Source of the DNA: Bifidobacterium pseudocatenulatum DSM 20438 = JCM 1200 = LMG 10505
Lineage (GTDB): Bacteria; Actinomycetota; Actinomycetes; Actinomycetales; Bifidobacteriaceae
Reading direction: 5' to 3'
Assembly (NCBI RefSeq): GCF_001025215.1
Contig: NZ_AP012330.1
Location: 2,232,001 to 2,296,000, forward strand
DNA: 64,000 bases
The position numbers and the translations under genes were made by a program. Of this stretch, positions 11,286-19,774 are shown one piece after another. Numbering within the stretch: the stretch's first letter is position 1; each line of letters opens with the position of its first letter. The notes beneath the pieces are model-generated. The model was given only the letters and a program-made list of their open reading frames with translations, made no database searches and was not told where the DNA came from.

Positions 11286-12578
11286 TCACCTGAAGTTTCT
11301 GGCTTCGATCTTGTCATATTCGGATTGCACGCTGTTCAGGAATTTTTCGGTGTTGCCCGACTGAACCAGCGTCTGCAGGAAGCCTGCGAGGTTGATGCTG
11401 GCTGGCACGTAATGGTCGCAGAAGTCGGCCAGTTTGCCCGCCCGGTAGAAGTCGAGCACACCGTTCAGCGCTTCATCGCCCACATACGTGTCTTTGTAGG
11501 GGGTAAATGCGGACTGCCGCTTGGAGTAGTCCTTGATGTTTTCGTCGTTCATCAGGAAGTCGATGAATTCGCGCGCTTCCTTCTCATGCTTGGTGTGCGC
11601 ACCCATGGTCAGAATCACGTCATCGCCTGCCGTGAGCTGCTGTTCGCTGGCATCGTCGGTTGCCGGCATTTGCGCGAACCGCAGGTTGGCATCGCTGTTG
11701 ATGAGTCGGATCTGCGGAATCGCGTAGGTGCCGAGTGGCAGAATCGCGGCTTTGCCTGCGGCCAGATCCTGCGTGGCCTGCTGGTAAGTGACGGCCGGAT
11801 TCTTCTGCGTGTAGTTCTGGTAGATCTCGACCAGCTGATCGCTGACAGTGCCCCACAGGTCGGAGAATTTCTTCGATCCGTCTTTGAGGGAAAGATATTC
11901 GGATTCCGGCACCAGCGTGGAGTTGAGTGACGCCAGCGGCGCCTGGAGTGTCCACGGATCGGCGGTGCTCGCTTCGATCGGTACAATGCCCTTGCTCTTG
12001 AAGCGTTGCAGCAGGTCGATGAATTCGCTCCACGTCTGCGGTGGATTGTCGGGATCCTCGCCCGCTTCCTCCCACACGTCGGCGTTGATGATGTAGCCGG
12101 ACGCGTTGCCCGCATACGGCAGGCCGTACAGGCGCTTCTTGGATTCGTCGTTGGTTTGTACAAGGCTCTTGGCGATGTTCACCATGCCTGGATTGAGTTC
12201 GTCGACGATGTCATCGTCGGTGAAATCGTGGAAAACACCCGCTTCGGCGAGCATGCCGAAATTAATGTCGCCATTGATGGTGATGACGTCGGGTTCACGA
12301 TTTTTCACCAGTCGCGTACGCAGATCGGTGGTTGCGTCGGACGAATTGTTGACGTTGACTTTGATGTTGGGATGGGTTTTCTCAAATTCCTTTGCTTTTG
12401 CGGTGAACCAGTCCGCCGCTTCGGCTTTGAATTGGAAGAAATCCAAAGTGACGGTTCCAGCGGTGCTGTTGCCGCAACCTGCAAGGCCGGCCGTCAACGC
12501 GATTGCGCATGCGGCCGTAAGAGCGCGGTATACAATCCTCCTGAATTTACCTACACTAGTGGTGGAATCAGGTTTCAT
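11286..12578 (-). CDS. Sugar ABC transporter substrate-binding lipoprotein
   Basis: A 430-residue extracytoplasmic solute-binding protein (family 1). A basic n-region and hydrophobic stretch end in the lipobox LAGC (Cys35), so the mature protein is lipid-anchored outside the membrane. Motifs such as VITINGD, GLPYAGNASGYIINADVW and PQTWSEF are typical of oligosaccharide-binding proteins. First gene of an operon with two permeases. A -10 TATAAT at 12648-12653 (complement) and an inverted repeat over the predicted start site suggest repression, probably by the divergent ROK protein. With the adjacent GH13 and GH36 enzymes, raffinose-family or isomaltooligosaccharides are likely ligands. Confidence 0.93.
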   Translation of the reverse strand: MKPDSTTSVGKFRRIVYRALTAACAIALTAGLAGCGNSTAGTVTLDFFQFKAEAADWFTAKAKEFEKTHPNIKVNVNNSSDATTDLRTRLVKNREPDVITINGDINFGMLAEAGVFHDFTDDDIVDELNPGMVNIAKSLVQTNDESKKRLYGLPYAGNASGYIINADVWEEAGEDPDNPPQTWSEFIDLLQRFKSKGIVPIEASTADPWTLQAPLASLNSTLVPESEYLSLKDGSKKFSDLWGTVSDQLVEIYQNYTQKNPAVTYQQATQDLAAGKAAILPLGTYAIPQIRLINSDANLRFAQMPATDDASEQQLTAGDDVILTMGAHTKHEKEAREFIDFLMNDENIKDYSKRQSAFTPYKDTYVGDEALNGVLDFYRAGKLADFCDHYVPASINLAGFLQTLVQSGNTEKFLNSVQSEYDKIEARNFR

Positions 12579-12605
12579 TCTCGACTCCTTTGTATCTTTT
12601 CTCTA

Positions 12606-12653
12606 TTACGGTGGAGCGGCTTCCTTACCACACCACCGTTACTGAGAATTATA
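12606..12653 (-). promoter_or_regulatory. Promoter and candidate operator of the sugar ABC operon
   Basis: A perfect -10 TATAAT (12648-12653, complement) has no good -35, as in activated or tightly regulated promoters. The inverted repeat TTACGGTGG (12606-12614) / CCACCGTTA (12633-12641) covers the predicted transcription start and 5' UTR. The divergent ROK regulator gene starts at 12777, making it the obvious candidate binder. Confidence 0.5.
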
Positions 12654-12776
12654 GAAGGGGGCAGTTTTCATTCCCAGCTCAGCGCGCCTGTGCGGGGCGG
12701 AAAACAAAAACGACGAGATTTTGTTACTCTGAGAAAGTAATTTGACGCACGATGTGCGCGAACGGGAGCACGAAGG

Positions 12777-13988
12777 ATGGTTCAGATGGCGGTTTCACCT
12801 CTGCCACAGTGGTTTGAAGGCTCGGAATATACCCATAAAGTCGCGGCTTGCATCATGAAATATGGTCCGATTTCACGCATTACGTTGGCGCAGATTTTAG
12901 GACTTTCGCAGGGTGCTGTTTCCCGAATTACCAGCGATCTGATTTATGCGGGCGTGATTGAGGAGACGCCGATGCCATCCGGCAAGGCCGGCAAACTGCC
13001 GAAAGGTTTCGTGCAGAAAGAAAATACGGAACGTCGCGGCCGCCCGCAAACCGGATTGCAGGTGATTGCGAATGCGCGATCTTTCGTTGGCATGAAAATC
13101 AACGCGACGCATATTTCGGCAGTTGCGGTCAACGCAATCGGGCAGATCATCACCGGATGCCATGATCTGAAAATCGAAGACGCTTCCCCGCAGACCGTGG
13201 TCGCGCTGATCAAACAACTGACGACCGACTGTTCCGACGAGGCGGAGATGGCGGGCTGGCCGAAACCGTGCGCTGTGGGAATCTCGCTTGGCGGGCATAT
13301 TGTCGACGGTACCGTGGTGACGTTCGCACCGTTCATGCACTGGTCGCAGCCCGTGGAACTTTCCGTCATGGTTCGTGAGGCGACCGGATTGCCTACCGGA
13401 ATTTACAACGATATCGATTCGTTGGTGGTTGACGCCTGCCTGTTTGGACCGGGCGTTGGATTGAATAGCTTCGCGGTGCTGACGTTCGGCGCGGGCGTCG
13501 GCTATTCGTTGACAGTCAACGGCGAGCTGGTAAGCTGTCCGGATAAAAGTTACGGTTTGGTCGGGCATATTCTGGTCGATCCGGATGGGCCGCGTTGTGT
13601 TTCCGGACACAGGGGATGCGCGCAATGCCTGTCCGACAACTCGATCGCGGCGGAATATTCGCAAATCATCGGACATCCCGCATCATTCGACGATTTCGCA
13701 CGTGACGCACGCGCGAACAAACCGCAAGCGACGAATCTGGTGAACCGCACCTGCTTCCGTCTCGGCACCCTGGTGGCGACCATCGCCAATCTTGCCATGC
13801 CAGACAAAATCATGATCGCCGGAGAATCGTCGTTCATCGCAAAATTCGGCATTGACGACTTGCGCAACGGCATCAACATGTATCGGCATAGCCAGGCCGC
13901 GCCAGTGGATTTTGAAATTCCCGACCACGATTGGGCTTTGTGGGCCAAGGCGGCCGCATCACAGGCAATTCGGCAATATGTTGGCTGA
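12777..13988 (+). CDS. ROK-family transcriptional regulator
   Basis: A 403-residue protein with an N-terminal winged helix (~15-65; recognition region LGLSQGAVSRITSDLI) joined to a ROK sugar-kinase-like fold. ROK features include LGGHIVDG (171-178), NDIDS at 211-215, FGAGVG (238-242) and the zinc region G-H(264) followed by C274, GHRGC (277-281) and C284. It probably senses a sugar or sugar phosphate and controls the divergent ABC operon and the neighbouring glycosidases. The start is supported by GGGAG eight bases before ATG 12777. Whether it keeps kinase activity cannot be told. Confidence 0.9.
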   Translation: MVQMAVSPLPQWFEGSEYTHKVAACIMKYGPISRITLAQILGLSQGAVSRITSDLIYAGVIEETPMPSGKAGKLPKGFVQKENTERRGRPQTGLQVIANARSFVGMKINATHISAVAVNAIGQIITGCHDLKIEDASPQTVVALIKQLTTDCSDEAEMAGWPKPCAVGISLGGHIVDGTVVTFAPFMHWSQPVELSVMVREATGLPTGIYNDIDSLVVDACLFGPGVGLNSFAVLTFGAGVGYSLTVNGELVSCPDKSYGLVGHILVDPDGPRCVSGHRGCAQCLSDNSIAAEYSQIIGHPASFDDFARDARANKPQATNLVNRTCFRLGTLVATIANLAMPDKIMIAGESSFIAKFGIDDLRNGINMYRHSQAAPVDFEIPDHDWALWAKAAASQAIRQYVG

Positions 13989-14026
13989 TTGATTGCGATT
14001 GATTGCGATTGATTGTCTTGCAATAC

Positions 14027-14061
14027 AAAAAATCCTCCCCTTTGTTTCAGGGAGGATTTTT
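14027..14061. terminator. Bidirectional terminator between ROK and GH36 genes
   Basis: AAAAATCCTCCC and GGGAGGATTTTT are perfect 12-bp arms around a 10-base loop, with A- and T-tracts in the stem ends, between convergent genes. Just upstream, 13985-14014 holds two and a half direct repeats of TGATTGCGAT. Confidence 0.85.
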
Positions 14062-14077
14062 GTTATGCGATTACGGC

Positions 14078-16390
14078 TTATTCAGCGCTCTCGACGGGCG
14101 CAAGCACGGCCTTGAAAAGGACTGCTTGCGCCGGGTGCAGTGCCGGCGGGCGGATGCCGTACGTGGCGAGCGCGCGTCCGGTCATCCTCACGCCTCCGGC
14201 CTTCCACCAGCCGAGCGGGCTCTGTCCGTTGGCGATGTCTTGCTTGGCGAGATCGAGGCTCACGTCAAGCGGCGACACCTCATACACCTTGTCAGGGTCG
14301 AGTCCGGGCAGGCGTGCCGGCGCGGCCGGGTAGGTCTGCGAGGTGGTGAGCTGGGTGAAACGGTAGATGGCGGCCGCTTGGTTAGGCATGACCACACCGT
14401 CCAAGCGCACTGCCGGATCGGCTGCGTCGGAATGCACGACTGTGTCGACGGCGAACCATTCGCGATGCTTCTTGAATTCGGCGACCCATTCGGCGAGCTT
14501 GTCGATATCTTCCTGCGGTTCCTTGAGCAGGTTCCATTCGATGCCCATGTGTCCGAAGAAGGCCATGGCCATACGCAGTTCCTGCGTGGTGGCGCGGTGC
14601 GTGGAGTGCGCCGGGGATGCGCCCACATGTTCGCCGATCATTTCCGGCGGCACGAGCAACGAGGTGTAGCGCTGGATGTCGGCGCGTTCCACCGGGTCGA
14701 CGCAGTCGGATCCCCAAATGCGGTCGGCCACTTCGAGGATGCCGAGGTCCACGCGGCCACCGCCGGAAGAGCAGCTTTCGATTTCAAGTCCTGGATGCGC
14801 GGCCTTCAGATCAGTGAAAATGCGATATACGGCGAGCGTCTGCTGGTGCACTGCCGGGCGTCCGGTGCGCGGGGAGACGGCTTCGGTGACGAGTTTGTTG
14901 TGATCCCACTTGATGTAGTCGATGCCGAGTTCGCCGACGAGCTTGTCCATTGCGCCGTAAATGTAGTCGTAGGCGTCCGGATTGGTCAGGTCCACGACCT
15001 GCTGGGTACGTCCTTGCATGGGCAGACGGCCTTCGGTGGGCTTCAACACCCAGTCGGGGTGTGCGCGGAACAGGTCGGAATCAGGGTTGACCATTTCCGG
15101 TTCGAACCACAGACCGAATTCGAGTCCCTTGCCGTGCACGTAATCGGCAAGCGCCTTGAGCGACTTGTCGCCGTCGGGCCACACGTCCTGCGAAATCTGC
15201 CAATCTCCGAGGCCGGAGGTGTCGTCGCGGCGGGAGCCGAACCAGCCATCGTCCACGACGAAGCGTTCCACACCACTTTCCACGGCCTTGTCGGCGAGTG
15301 CGGTGAGGGTGTCATAATCGTGGTTGAAGTAGACGGCTTCCCATGTGTTGAGAATGACCGGGCGCGGCTTGGGCGCGATGTTGTGTTCAGCAAGCCAGTC
15401 GCGGTGCACTCGGCGAATGTAGCTGTGGAAGCGGGCTGCGACTTCGTTGAGGCCTTCGCCGTAGGAGCCGATGAGCCATGGGGTGGTGTAGGACTCTCCA
15501 TTGGCGAGGCTGATTTCGCCGCCGAACAGTACTTCGCCGCCGCCGATCACGCCGCTGGTGTATGGCAGGCGTTCCGCGGAGAGCACGCTGTTACCGCTCC
15601 ATGCCACGTGTGCGGAGTAGACGTTGCCGTGCGTGAAGCCGAAGCCTTTTTCGCCGACGCTGAGCAGCAGGGTGGCATCGAAGTCTGGGCGTCCGGCCAT
15701 GGATGCTTTGGCGAAGCGGCCGAGGGTGAAGTCCTGGCGCTGCGGGGAGCGTTCGCGCAGATGGTGGCCGGTGGTGGTGAGGATTTCGTTGGCGTCGGCC
15801 GGCACGGTGAATGCGAGTTCGATCTTGCCGACTTCGAGCTGGCCTTCGCCGGTGTTCACGACTTCGGCGTTCTGGCGGATGAGGCCGGTTTCGTCGAGTT
15901 CGCAGGTCCAGATGAGTTTCACATGCTGTTCCTCGTCTTCGGCGGTGACGGTGACGGTTGGGGTTTGCTTGGGTTCGTCGGCCACGCTCCAGTTCGGGTA
16001 TCCGTCTTTTTCGCCCATGACGTAGGTTTTGCCAGCCGCCACGGTTTCGGCGGTGATGTTGCTGACTGCGAACTTGCAGAACAGTTCCACGCCGTCGCGA
16101 CGCACATCAAAGCGGGTTGCGCCGATCCAGGATTCGGATTGCGTGGGCAGCACGCTCGGCCATGAGGTGTAGTCGAGTGCGCCAGAAACACGCTGTGGCA
16201 TTTGCGCGTCGAACATGTCGATCACGGTTGCCGGGGCTGCGAGCGGGCGACCCCAATGCACGAGTCGCGGCAGATCATTGCCGGGGAATACGAGCGCGAA
16301 CGCCACGTTTGCGGCTGGCTGTTCGGCGTAGACCGCAGTGAGTTCGGTACCGTTGGTAGCGTTGCCATGGAAGGTCTGAATGAGCGTCAT
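14078..16390 (-). CDS. GH36 alpha-galactosidase
   Basis: A 770-residue enzyme hydrolysing terminal alpha-galactosyl residues of raffinose, stachyose and melibiose. The start at 16390 (MTLIQTFHGN) has AAAGGAT upstream; the frame is open 40 codons further but without coding character. The N-terminal beta-supersandwich domain is followed by the TIM barrel: VVDDGWFG, then YIKWDHN with nucleophile D496, CSSGGGR, and WGSDCVDP with acid/base D562. Length and motifs fit the bifidobacterial/lactobacillar GH36 subgroup that works as a cytoplasmic oligomer. No signal peptide, so the substrate must be imported, presumably by the ABC system upstream. Two TTGCGA-N8-TCGCAA inverted repeats lie 105-235 bp before the start. 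Confidence 0.94.
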   Translation of the reverse strand: MTLIQTFHGNATNGTELTAVYAEQPAANVAFALVFPGNDLPRLVHWGRPLAAPATVIDMFDAQMPQRVSGALDYTSWPSVLPTQSESWIGATRFDVRRDGVELFCKFAVSNITAETVAAGKTYVMGEKDGYPNWSVADEPKQTPTVTVTAEDEEQHVKLIWTCELDETGLIRQNAEVVNTGEGQLEVGKIELAFTVPADANEILTTTGHHLRERSPQRQDFTLGRFAKASMAGRPDFDATLLLSVGEKGFGFTHGNVYSAHVAWSGNSVLSAERLPYTSGVIGGGEVLFGGEISLANGESYTTPWLIGSYGEGLNEVAARFHSYIRRVHRDWLAEHNIAPKPRPVILNTWEAVYFNHDYDTLTALADKAVESGVERFVVDDGWFGSRRDDTSGLGDWQISQDVWPDGDKSLKALADYVHGKGLEFGLWFEPEMVNPDSDLFRAHPDWVLKPTEGRLPMQGRTQQVVDLTNPDAYDYIYGAMDKLVGELGIDYIKWDHNKLVTEAVSPRTGRPAVHQQTLAVYRIFTDLKAAHPGLEIESCSSGGGRVDLGILEVADRIWGSDCVDPVERADIQRYTSLLVPPEMIGEHVGASPAHSTHRATTQELRMAMAFFGHMGIEWNLLKEPQEDIDKLAEWVAEFKKHREWFAVDTVVHSDAADPAVRLDGVVMPNQAAAIYRFTQLTTSQTYPAAPARLPGLDPDKVYEVSPLDVSLDLAKQDIANGQSPLGWWKAGGVRMTGRALATYGIRPPALHPAQAVLFKAVLAPVESAE

Positions 16391-16494
16391 TGCAGCATCC
16401 TTTACATATTGCGATTGCCTTGTACTGTCACCTTCGATGGTATGACAAGCTTCATTTGTTGACGTCGCCGAGCGTGTTTCTTTCGGTCGGAAAG

Positions 16495-16526
16495 TATTTC
16501 TTGCGACCATAGAATCGCAAGAAATA
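16495..16526. promoter_or_regulatory. Inverted repeat upstream of GH36, site 1
   Basis: TATTTCTTGCGA (16495-16506) and TCGCAAGAAATA (16515-16526) are perfect 12-bp arms with an 8-bp centre. The core TTGCGA-N8-TCGCAA recurs at 16605-16624. Without a T-run it looks like an operator for a dimeric regulator of the GH36 gene. Confidence 0.5.
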
Positions 16527-16604
16527 TTATTACGTAAACATTACCGTTGAAATCGCAATCATCTTTACCAAGATTTACTTGGCATTTCAATATTTCTTAC
16601 GTTT

Positions 16605-16624
16605 TTGCGACTACAAAATCGCAA
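16605..16624. promoter_or_regulatory. Inverted repeat upstream of GH36, site 2
   Basis: TTGCGA-N8-TCGCAA again, 104 bp from site 1 and directly abutting the tadA stop codon at 16625. Same half-sites and same spacing as site 1. Confidence 0.45.
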
Positions 16625-17074
16625 TTATCGTTTTCCAGCGAAAAAATCAGTCATCAATCGTGCGCATTCCGATTCACGAACGCCGCCGATAACTTCCGGA
16701 ACATGACCGACATGCGGGTCGCGAGGAATGTCCCAAATCGAACCGCATGCACCCAACTTGGCATCCCACGCGCCGAACACGATTCGTCCGACATGCGTTT
16801 GCAGGCACGCGCCGGCGCACATCGGGCACGGCTCCAAGGTAACAATCAACGTGCAATCGGCAAGATTCCACGTACCAAGCGACCGAGCGGCCTGCGTCAT
16901 GGCCTTGACCTCGGCGTGCGCCAACGGATCGGCGTGCGCCTCGCGCAGATTACGGCCACTGCCGATCACCGCTCCCCCAGCGTCAAGCACGACGGCACCG
17001 ACCGGTACCTCGCCTTCCGCGGCGGCCTCGCGGGCCAATTCAATCGCCAGCTCCATGTCGTCACTCCACTGCAT
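16625..17074 (-). CDS. tadA: tRNA-specific adenosine deaminase
   Basis: Zinc enzyme converting adenosine-34 to inosine in the tRNA-Arg(ACG) anticodon. The zinc/catalytic motif is HAEVKAM (H53, E55 in this numbering) with PCPMC (C83, C86). The chosen start at 17074 (MQWSDDMELA) gives 149 residues, the usual length; an upstream in-frame ATG at 17125 would add 17 residues. It is divergent from the antiporter gene with only about 105 bp between starts. Normally single-copy and essential in bacteria that have it. Confidence 0.9.
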   Translation of the reverse strand: MQWSDDMELAIELAREAAAEGEVPVGAVVLDAGGAVIGSGRNLREAHADPLAHAEVKAMTQAARSLGTWNLADCTLIVTLEPCPMCAGACLQTHVGRIVFGAWDAKLGACGSIWDIPRDPHVGHVPEVIGGVRESECARLMTDFFAGKR

Positions 17075-17179
17075 ACCCGCCACTATACGGTTGCTCGCGT
17101 GAAGCAAAAGACGAAACACGCCCATAAATACCTCTTGGTAGGCTGGAAGGGTTTGGAAAATGCGCGCAAAGGAGGCACG

Positions 17180-19252
17180 TTGGCGGCATTCGAGTTGATT
17201 GTATGTATTATCGCCGCCGTCGTACTATCTTCATTCCTCAGCCGTTTCATTCCCAAGGTTTCCACACCGCTCGTGCAGATCGCGTTGGGTGCGCTGGCGT
17301 CGCAATTGCCGTTTTTCCCGAACGTCACGCTCGATCCGGAACTGTTCATGGTGCTGTTCATCGCGCCGCTACTGTATTTGGAAGCGCATGAAATCGACAA
17401 AAGCGAGCTGCTGAAATCCGTTACATTGTCGCTTTCATTGGCAATTGGACTAGCGATCGCAACCATGGTGGCCGTTGGTTTCGCACTGCATGCCGTATGG
17501 CCCGCAATTCCCCTTGCCGCGGCACTGGCGCTCGGCGCCGCACTTGGACCGACCGACGCGGTCGCCGTATCGTCGCTCGGCAAGGAAGCCGCGCTTACGC
17601 AACGTCAAACCAGCGTACTTAAAGGCGAATCGCTATTCAACGACGCGTCCGGCATCGTCGGCTTCCAGTTCGCGATCGCGGCGGCCGTCAGTGGCGTGTT
17701 TACAGTGGGCGATTCGGCCGCACAGTTCGTGTTCTCATTCTTCGGCGGCGCCATTTTCGGCTTGGCAGTAGGCATGGTCGCCGACCTGTTATTTGAATCG
17801 TTGCGATCTTTCGGCTGGGAGACGACCACAAGCCGTATTTTGATGGAATTGTTCCTGCCGTTCATTCTGTATTTGGGTGCGGAAGCGGTGCATGTTTCCG
17901 GCATTCTTTCGGTGGTGACGGCCGGTTTGATCATCCGTTTCGATCGCACCGGCATCGGCCCGAATGTGGCTCGCACCAACATTGTTTCGTCAAGCGTATG
18001 GGGGGTATTCTCGTTCACGCTCAACGGCACGGTGTTCATTCTGCTTGGCATGTTGCTGCCGAATGCGATGAGCGCAAGCTGGGACGATCCGCAAGTCAGC
18101 AATTGGCTGCTACTGGTTGCGATTCTTACGGTTTCCGCAGTGGTAATCATCATGCGATTCCTGTGGATTTCATTGATGCTACGTCTCGCGCGAGATACCG
18201 TCACCGGCAAGCGACGCAAGATGACGGCGCAACGTTGGCGTTCGGCCGCGGTCATGACGTTCGGCGGGCCGAAAGGCACCATCACCCTGTCATTGATGTT
18301 CACGATCCCGTACACCATTACGGGAGGCGCGTGGTTCCCCATGCGTGACGAACTGATCTTCATCGCAGGTGGCGTGATCGTCGTAACCTTGCTGCTCGCC
18401 AACTTCCTGCTGCCGCTGCTGGCGCCGAATCGCAATAAAGACACTTCCGTGGAAATGACCGAAATCACCATCGAAGTGCTGCGACGGACCGTGGAGGAAC
18501 TGACGGGACGAGTCACACCCGACAATCGTCGTGCGGTGCTGATGATCATCGACTCGTATACGAAACGTATCACACGACTGAAGCAGCGCATCGGAGAAAT
18601 CGATCCGCAAGGGTATATGCAACTGCAGATCGACGCGCTCAACTGGGAGAAGGAATACGTCAAGGCGCGACTGGCGAAAGTCAAGGCGACGACGAACGAC
18701 GACAAGGCAGCGCACGATCTGGAAATCGAAGCATGCGAGCGCCTGCTCGACCAGATCATGAGCTCTCTGCGCCATATCGAAACGGAACATAATTCCGGAC
18801 GCACCATCTGGCGAGTCAAAGGCCGCTTCAGGGCGTTGCAGAGGCGTTTGGGCACGGTGGTGAAGCGTGTGAACAGCCGCATTCGCCGCACTACCCCGCT
18901 GTTCAGCGACGACGAGCTGTTCGCGCACACCCGCGCGGTGCAGGTGGATGCCATCGAACATGTGATCGACCGCCTGTATGAGGAGATGGGCCGCGACACG
19001 TACAATACGGAACATTGCTCGGCACTGCTGCTGGATTACCGACGAGGCGAGGCTACGCTGAGGTCGCGCCCGAATGTGGGCACGAGCGCGGAGGCGCAGG
19101 CGCAGGCGGAAGAGGTGAAGCGCGAAAGCTACGGTATCGAGCTGGGTGTGATCCAAGACATGTACGAGGCGGGTGACATTACGCGCGCGCAATCCAAGCA
19201 GCTGCGACGCAACGTGTATGTGATGAGCGTGGACGCCGACGCGCAGATCTAG
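17180..19252 (+). CDS. CPA1-family Na+/H+ antiporter (NhaP-like)
   Basis: A 690-residue cation/proton antiporter. The start is TTG 17180 (read as Met, then AAFELIVCII) because AAAGGAGG lies five bases upstream and hydrophobic coding character begins there; the frame is open further upstream but overlaps tadA in antisense. About 12 membrane helices occupy residues ~1-420. LGAALGPTDAVAVSSL and LKGESLFNDASGIV are the CPA1 ion-binding signatures, with the ND pair expected for electroneutral exchange. The ~270-residue cytoplasmic tail is charged and helical, long for the family, and may be regulatory. It probably handles sodium and pH homeostasis. Confidence 0.9.
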   Translation: MAAFELIVCIIAAVVLSSFLSRFIPKVSTPLVQIALGALASQLPFFPNVTLDPELFMVLFIAPLLYLEAHEIDKSELLKSVTLSLSLAIGLAIATMVAVGFALHAVWPAIPLAAALALGAALGPTDAVAVSSLGKEAALTQRQTSVLKGESLFNDASGIVGFQFAIAAAVSGVFTVGDSAAQFVFSFFGGAIFGLAVGMVADLLFESLRSFGWETTTSRILMELFLPFILYLGAEAVHVSGILSVVTAGLIIRFDRTGIGPNVARTNIVSSSVWGVFSFTLNGTVFILLGMLLPNAMSASWDDPQVSNWLLLVAILTVSAVVIIMRFLWISLMLRLARDTVTGKRRKMTAQRWRSAAVMTFGGPKGTITLSLMFTIPYTITGGAWFPMRDELIFIAGGVIVVTLLLANFLLPLLAPNRNKDTSVEMTEITIEVLRRTVEELTGRVTPDNRRAVLMIIDSYTKRITRLKQRIGEIDPQGYMQLQIDALNWEKEYVKARLAKVKATTNDDKAAHDLEIEACERLLDQIMSSLRHIETEHNSGRTIWRVKGRFRALQRRLGTVVKRVNSRIRRTTPLFSDDELFAHTRAVQVDAIEHVIDRLYEEMGRDTYNTEHCSALLLDYRRGEATLRSRPNVGTSAEAQAQAEEVKRESYGIELGVIQDMYEAGDITRAQSKQLRRNVYVMSVDADAQI

Positions 19253-19566
19253 CATCCAACTGATCTGATGGGATCAGCAAGCTGGCGTGAGCCGGTGATC
19301 CGCAGCGAGTTTGTCTGCGGACGAACTGTGGAAACGTGGGGGACGAGACAACTGTAGGAACGGAACACGGCGTGGAAGGCGGCAAACTGGAGGCCATTCC
19401 ACAATCTAAAACATGAGGGAATTGAAATTCTCAGATATTTCCCAGAAAACACCAGACATGTACTCAGCATCGTCTGTTTATATAGGAGATGTCAGCAAAA
19501 GAGCCGACCAGGAACCCACAGCAGTTCCCGACAATTGAACCCTTTCTTCTTCTCTCTCCTTTCTCT
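19253..19566. other. Intergenic region after the antiporter, possible small transcript
   Basis: No convincing protein gene. A TATATA element at 19479-19484 followed by a strong terminator at 19567-19601 would delimit a ~110-nt RNA. An ATG at 19489 opens a 97-codon frame that runs into the terminator and repeats and lacks coding character. Confidence 0.3.
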
Positions 19567-19601
19567 CCCCGGTGGTTTTCTCTCCACCGGGGTTTCTTTT
19601 T
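19567..19601 (+). terminator. Rho-independent terminator
   Basis: CCCCGGTGG and CCACCGGGG form a perfect 9-bp stem with an 8-base loop followed by TTTCTTTTT. It ends either the antiporter mRNA (315 bp after its stop) or a small RNA starting near 19490. Confidence 0.85.
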
Positions 19602-19622
19602 GCCCTCAACGGGTGGATTCCT

Positions 19623-19760
19623 CCAGCCAGTGGGAGAATCCGCCCGCTGGCAGCTCACTCAAAGTCCAGAAACCGCCACTCACTGGAACAATCACCCCGC
19701 TGGCAAGCCGCCCAACGTCCCAATCCTTCCAGTGACTGGGAGGATTGCCCCGCTGGAACG
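19623..19760. repeat. Cluster of three short extragenic repeats
   Basis: Three degenerate copies (about 19623-19672, 19676-19725 and 19728-19760) of a unit with CCAGTGACTGG, then a GGATT-like hexamer, then CCCGCTGGCA and a GTCCAAA-like tail. CCAGT/ACTGG is itself palindromic. A fourth copy is at 21866-21918. They look like a small dispersed intergenic repeat family. Confidence 0.55.
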
Positions 19761-19774
19761 GGTATATTGGAGGC

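Noticed and set aside
14003..16165. A 720-codon plus-strand open frame opposite the alpha-galactosidase (and similar frames opposite ilvA and the GH13 gene)
   Set aside because: Low-complexity Val/Phe/Gly/His composition, no motifs, fully overlapped by well-supported genes on the other strand.
16547..17179. An N-terminal 211-codon extension of the antiporter frame
   Set aside because: It is antisense to tadA, has no membrane character and a strong AAAGGAGG site precedes the internal TTG at 17180.
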